From: CAYRGG01 sp964423745
GTDB taxonomy: Bacteria > Pseudomonadota > Gammaproteobacteria > Competibacterales > Competibacteraceae
DNA length: 5,898 bases
Direction of reading: 5' to 3'
Assembly (NCBI GenBank): GCA_964423745.1
Contig: CAYRGG010000126.1
Span: 1-5,898, forward strand
In this document: positions 4,730 through 5,898 of the stretch, piece by piece
Layout: each line of letters opens with the position of its first letter
Position numbering within the stretch: the first letter of the stretch is position 1
Notes under the pieces: generated by a model
The model's database searches: none
Told to the model about the DNA's origin: nothing
The model's input: only the letters and a program-made list of their open reading frames with translations
Program-made: the position numbers and the translations under genes

Positions 4730-5870
4730 CGCTGGAAGCGATGTCTTTTAGCATGTCAGCTTGCACCGTCGCCACAGCTTCAGACTTGATAAAGCCATGC
4801 GAGGCGGCGTGTTGTGCGGCTGCTAGAGTATCTTTGGCAAGAATCAAATCGATAGCTAATTCATCAAGTTTTTCCGCTAACCCTTGCACTTCTCTATCGC
4901 GCAACGGTTCCGGGCTAACATCGCGGATATAAATGGCCGAGATACGATGGGGATAATGGGTCGCGATCTGTTGATAAATTTCCGGATCATGTTGGCCGCT
5001 ATCGCCAATTAATATAAAAGGTAGCTGTGGATAGGTATTTAGCAACCGTTCGATTTGGTCGCGTTTGTGGTCAAGATGACTTGATTTTATAAATTTATTT
5101 TCATCCAGACCAAGATCTCGTAGCATCAGTGGTCCTACGGGAATATTCTTAAGCTTTATAAAATCTACTAAAAAATTATAGAGATTCCAGGGACTGCTGG
5201 ACACATAAAAAATTGGATTAAGGGCTTCTCCTGTACCCTGTTGCAAAGCTTGGTAGAAGGCTGCAACGCCGGCAAACGGTAGGCGCGTACGGGCGCTTCT
5301 TAAAAACGTCAAACGCGCCATTTTAAACAAGCTAGTCGCGTTGGTAACCACTATTGTGTCATCGATATCACTGATAACGCCAAATTTAGCATTTGAGGCG
5401 GGTACTAGCACCTCAGCGCTGACGGTGGGAACTGTGTCTTTAAAGTCGGGTAAAGATAAGCCGACGCTATGCCAAGGTTGTTGGGGCGCTGCTTTCACCG
5501 GAATGTGCAAATCAAACGTAAAATAGCCCTCCTGGTCACTAATCGTTTCCTCCACCCTATTTTGATACTCGGCGCGTATCCGTACCCCTGGCACCTCGTC
5601 GCTTTCAAAGCGCCGATAGGCGGCGAGTATATTCCGCCACCAGGATTCGCTGGCGCTATCCGTCTGGCGGCTGTGGTTTGCCAGTATGCGGCCTTGCAAA
5701 TAGAGTGCTCGTGGGGTACCAAAACCACGATAGGCTACGATTTGCCCGGGTTGGTCATGACCCAGGCGCCGTTTTAACTTCCAGCGTAGGTCGTCAAAAT
5801 AACTCTCAGTGCCGTGACCTAGGCGGTGTAAAACTTTAGACCAACTAGGGCGTGTCATCAATTGAGCCAT
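4695..5870 (-). CDS. App1-like phosphatidate phosphatase (DUF2183, HAD fold)
   Basis: The 391-residue protein resembles the App1 catalytic family, whose yeast member is a Mg2+-dependent phosphatidate phosphatase. HAD motif I is SDIDDT (D168 and D170). A motif II-like YVSSSPW (222-228), a basic residue in DHKRDQI (K269), and motif IV LIGDSGQHDPE (287-297, D290) follow in the expected order. The first 160 residues contain YRGFGTPRALYLQGR (47-61) and a beta-rich section ending GYFTFDLHI, typical of the N-terminal domain of bacterial homologues. The likely reaction is removal of phosphate from phosphatidate or a related lipid; bacterial substrates are not well established. It is the first visible gene of a minus-strand pair with the hydrolase. 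ATG 5870 is used; ATG at codon 5 (5858) is also possible. The frame is open upstream to the window edge without another start codon, and there is no clear Shine-Dalgarno, so a start outside the window cannot be excluded. Confidence 0.87.
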   Translation of the reverse strand: MAQLMTRPSWSKVLHRLGHGTESYFDDLRWKLKRRLGHDQPGQIVAYRGFGTPRALYLQGRILANHSRQTDSASESWWRNILAAYRRFESDEVPGVRIRAEYQNRVEETISDQEGYFTFDLHIPVKAAPQQPWHSVGLSLPDFKDTVPTVSAEVLVPASNAKFGVISDIDDTIVVTNATSLFKMARLTFLRSARTRLPFAGVAAFYQALQQGTGEALNPIFYVSSSPWNLYNFLVDFIKLKNIPVGPLMLRDLGLDENKFIKSSHLDHKRDQIERLLNTYPQLPFILIGDSGQHDPEIYQQIATHYPHRISAIYIRDVSPEPLRDREVQGLAEKLDELAIDLILAKDTLAAAQHAASHGFIKSEAVATVQADMLKDIASSDEIEQLVEEDE

Positions 5871-5898
5871 ATAACGCTTGCGGTGAGGTAGACACCGC

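Noticed and set aside
5495..5728. Open frames on both strands within the phosphatase gene
   Set aside because: They are shadows of the App1-like gene, which has a full set of ordered HAD motifs in its own frame.
1..5898. CRISPR array, tRNA or rRNA genes
   Set aside because: No regularly spaced direct repeats, tRNA cloverleaf or rRNA-like segments were noticed on either strand by reading.

Overview
The window looks like the distal end of an integron gene-cassette array in a gammaproteobacterium-like genome. An IS481-type insertion sequence joins it to a two-gene lipid-enzyme operon. The lineage is inferred only from the general feel of the proteins. No ribosomal or other phylogenetic marker is present, and no integrase gene is visible. 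If the integron is complete, intI should lie off the left edge, because the attC sites all point right.

Left part (1-2499): cassette array. Two well-formed attC sites (48-121 and 1837-1900) end in GTTAGCC and fold into arms with unpaired bases, as integron recombination sites do. A third, weaker attC-like structure (1440-1490) may split the DNA between them into two cassettes. The first cassette carries a 382-codon gene on the minus strand, against the array direction. Its conserved-looking acidic residues suggest a PIN-like nuclease. The second carries an unrecognised plus-strand reading frame starting about 10 bp after the presumed boundary and running through attC. After the second good attC comes a cassette with its own extended -10 promoter and a DUF433 antitoxin / DUF5615 PIN-like toxin pair overlapping by 20 nt. 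The first 42 bases look like the tail of a gene from the preceding cassette.

Middle (2500-3662): a roughly 1.16-kb IS with imperfect terminal inverted repeats starting TGTA and a full-length DDE transposase. Its left end appears to supply the last three codons and the stop of the toxin gene. The attC expected after the toxin is missing, no target duplication is visible, and the right end stops about 20 bp from the end of the next gene. This suggests an insertion followed by deletion or rearrangement, rather than a simple insertion.

Right part (3683-5898): two minus-strand genes, an App1-type (DUF2183) HAD phosphatase followed by an alpha/beta hydrolase with a GYSKG nucleophile elbow. They overlap and are probably translationally coupled, and together suggest a phospholipid or acylglycerol function. 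The phosphatase start is close to the right edge and its frame stays open to the edge, so its true start could lie outside.

The best candidates for something undescribed are the reverse-oriented PIN-like cassette protein and the unrecognised cassette frame at 1496-1936. Both sit beside a toxin-antitoxin cassette in an array of a kind often enriched for stabilisation and defence genes.
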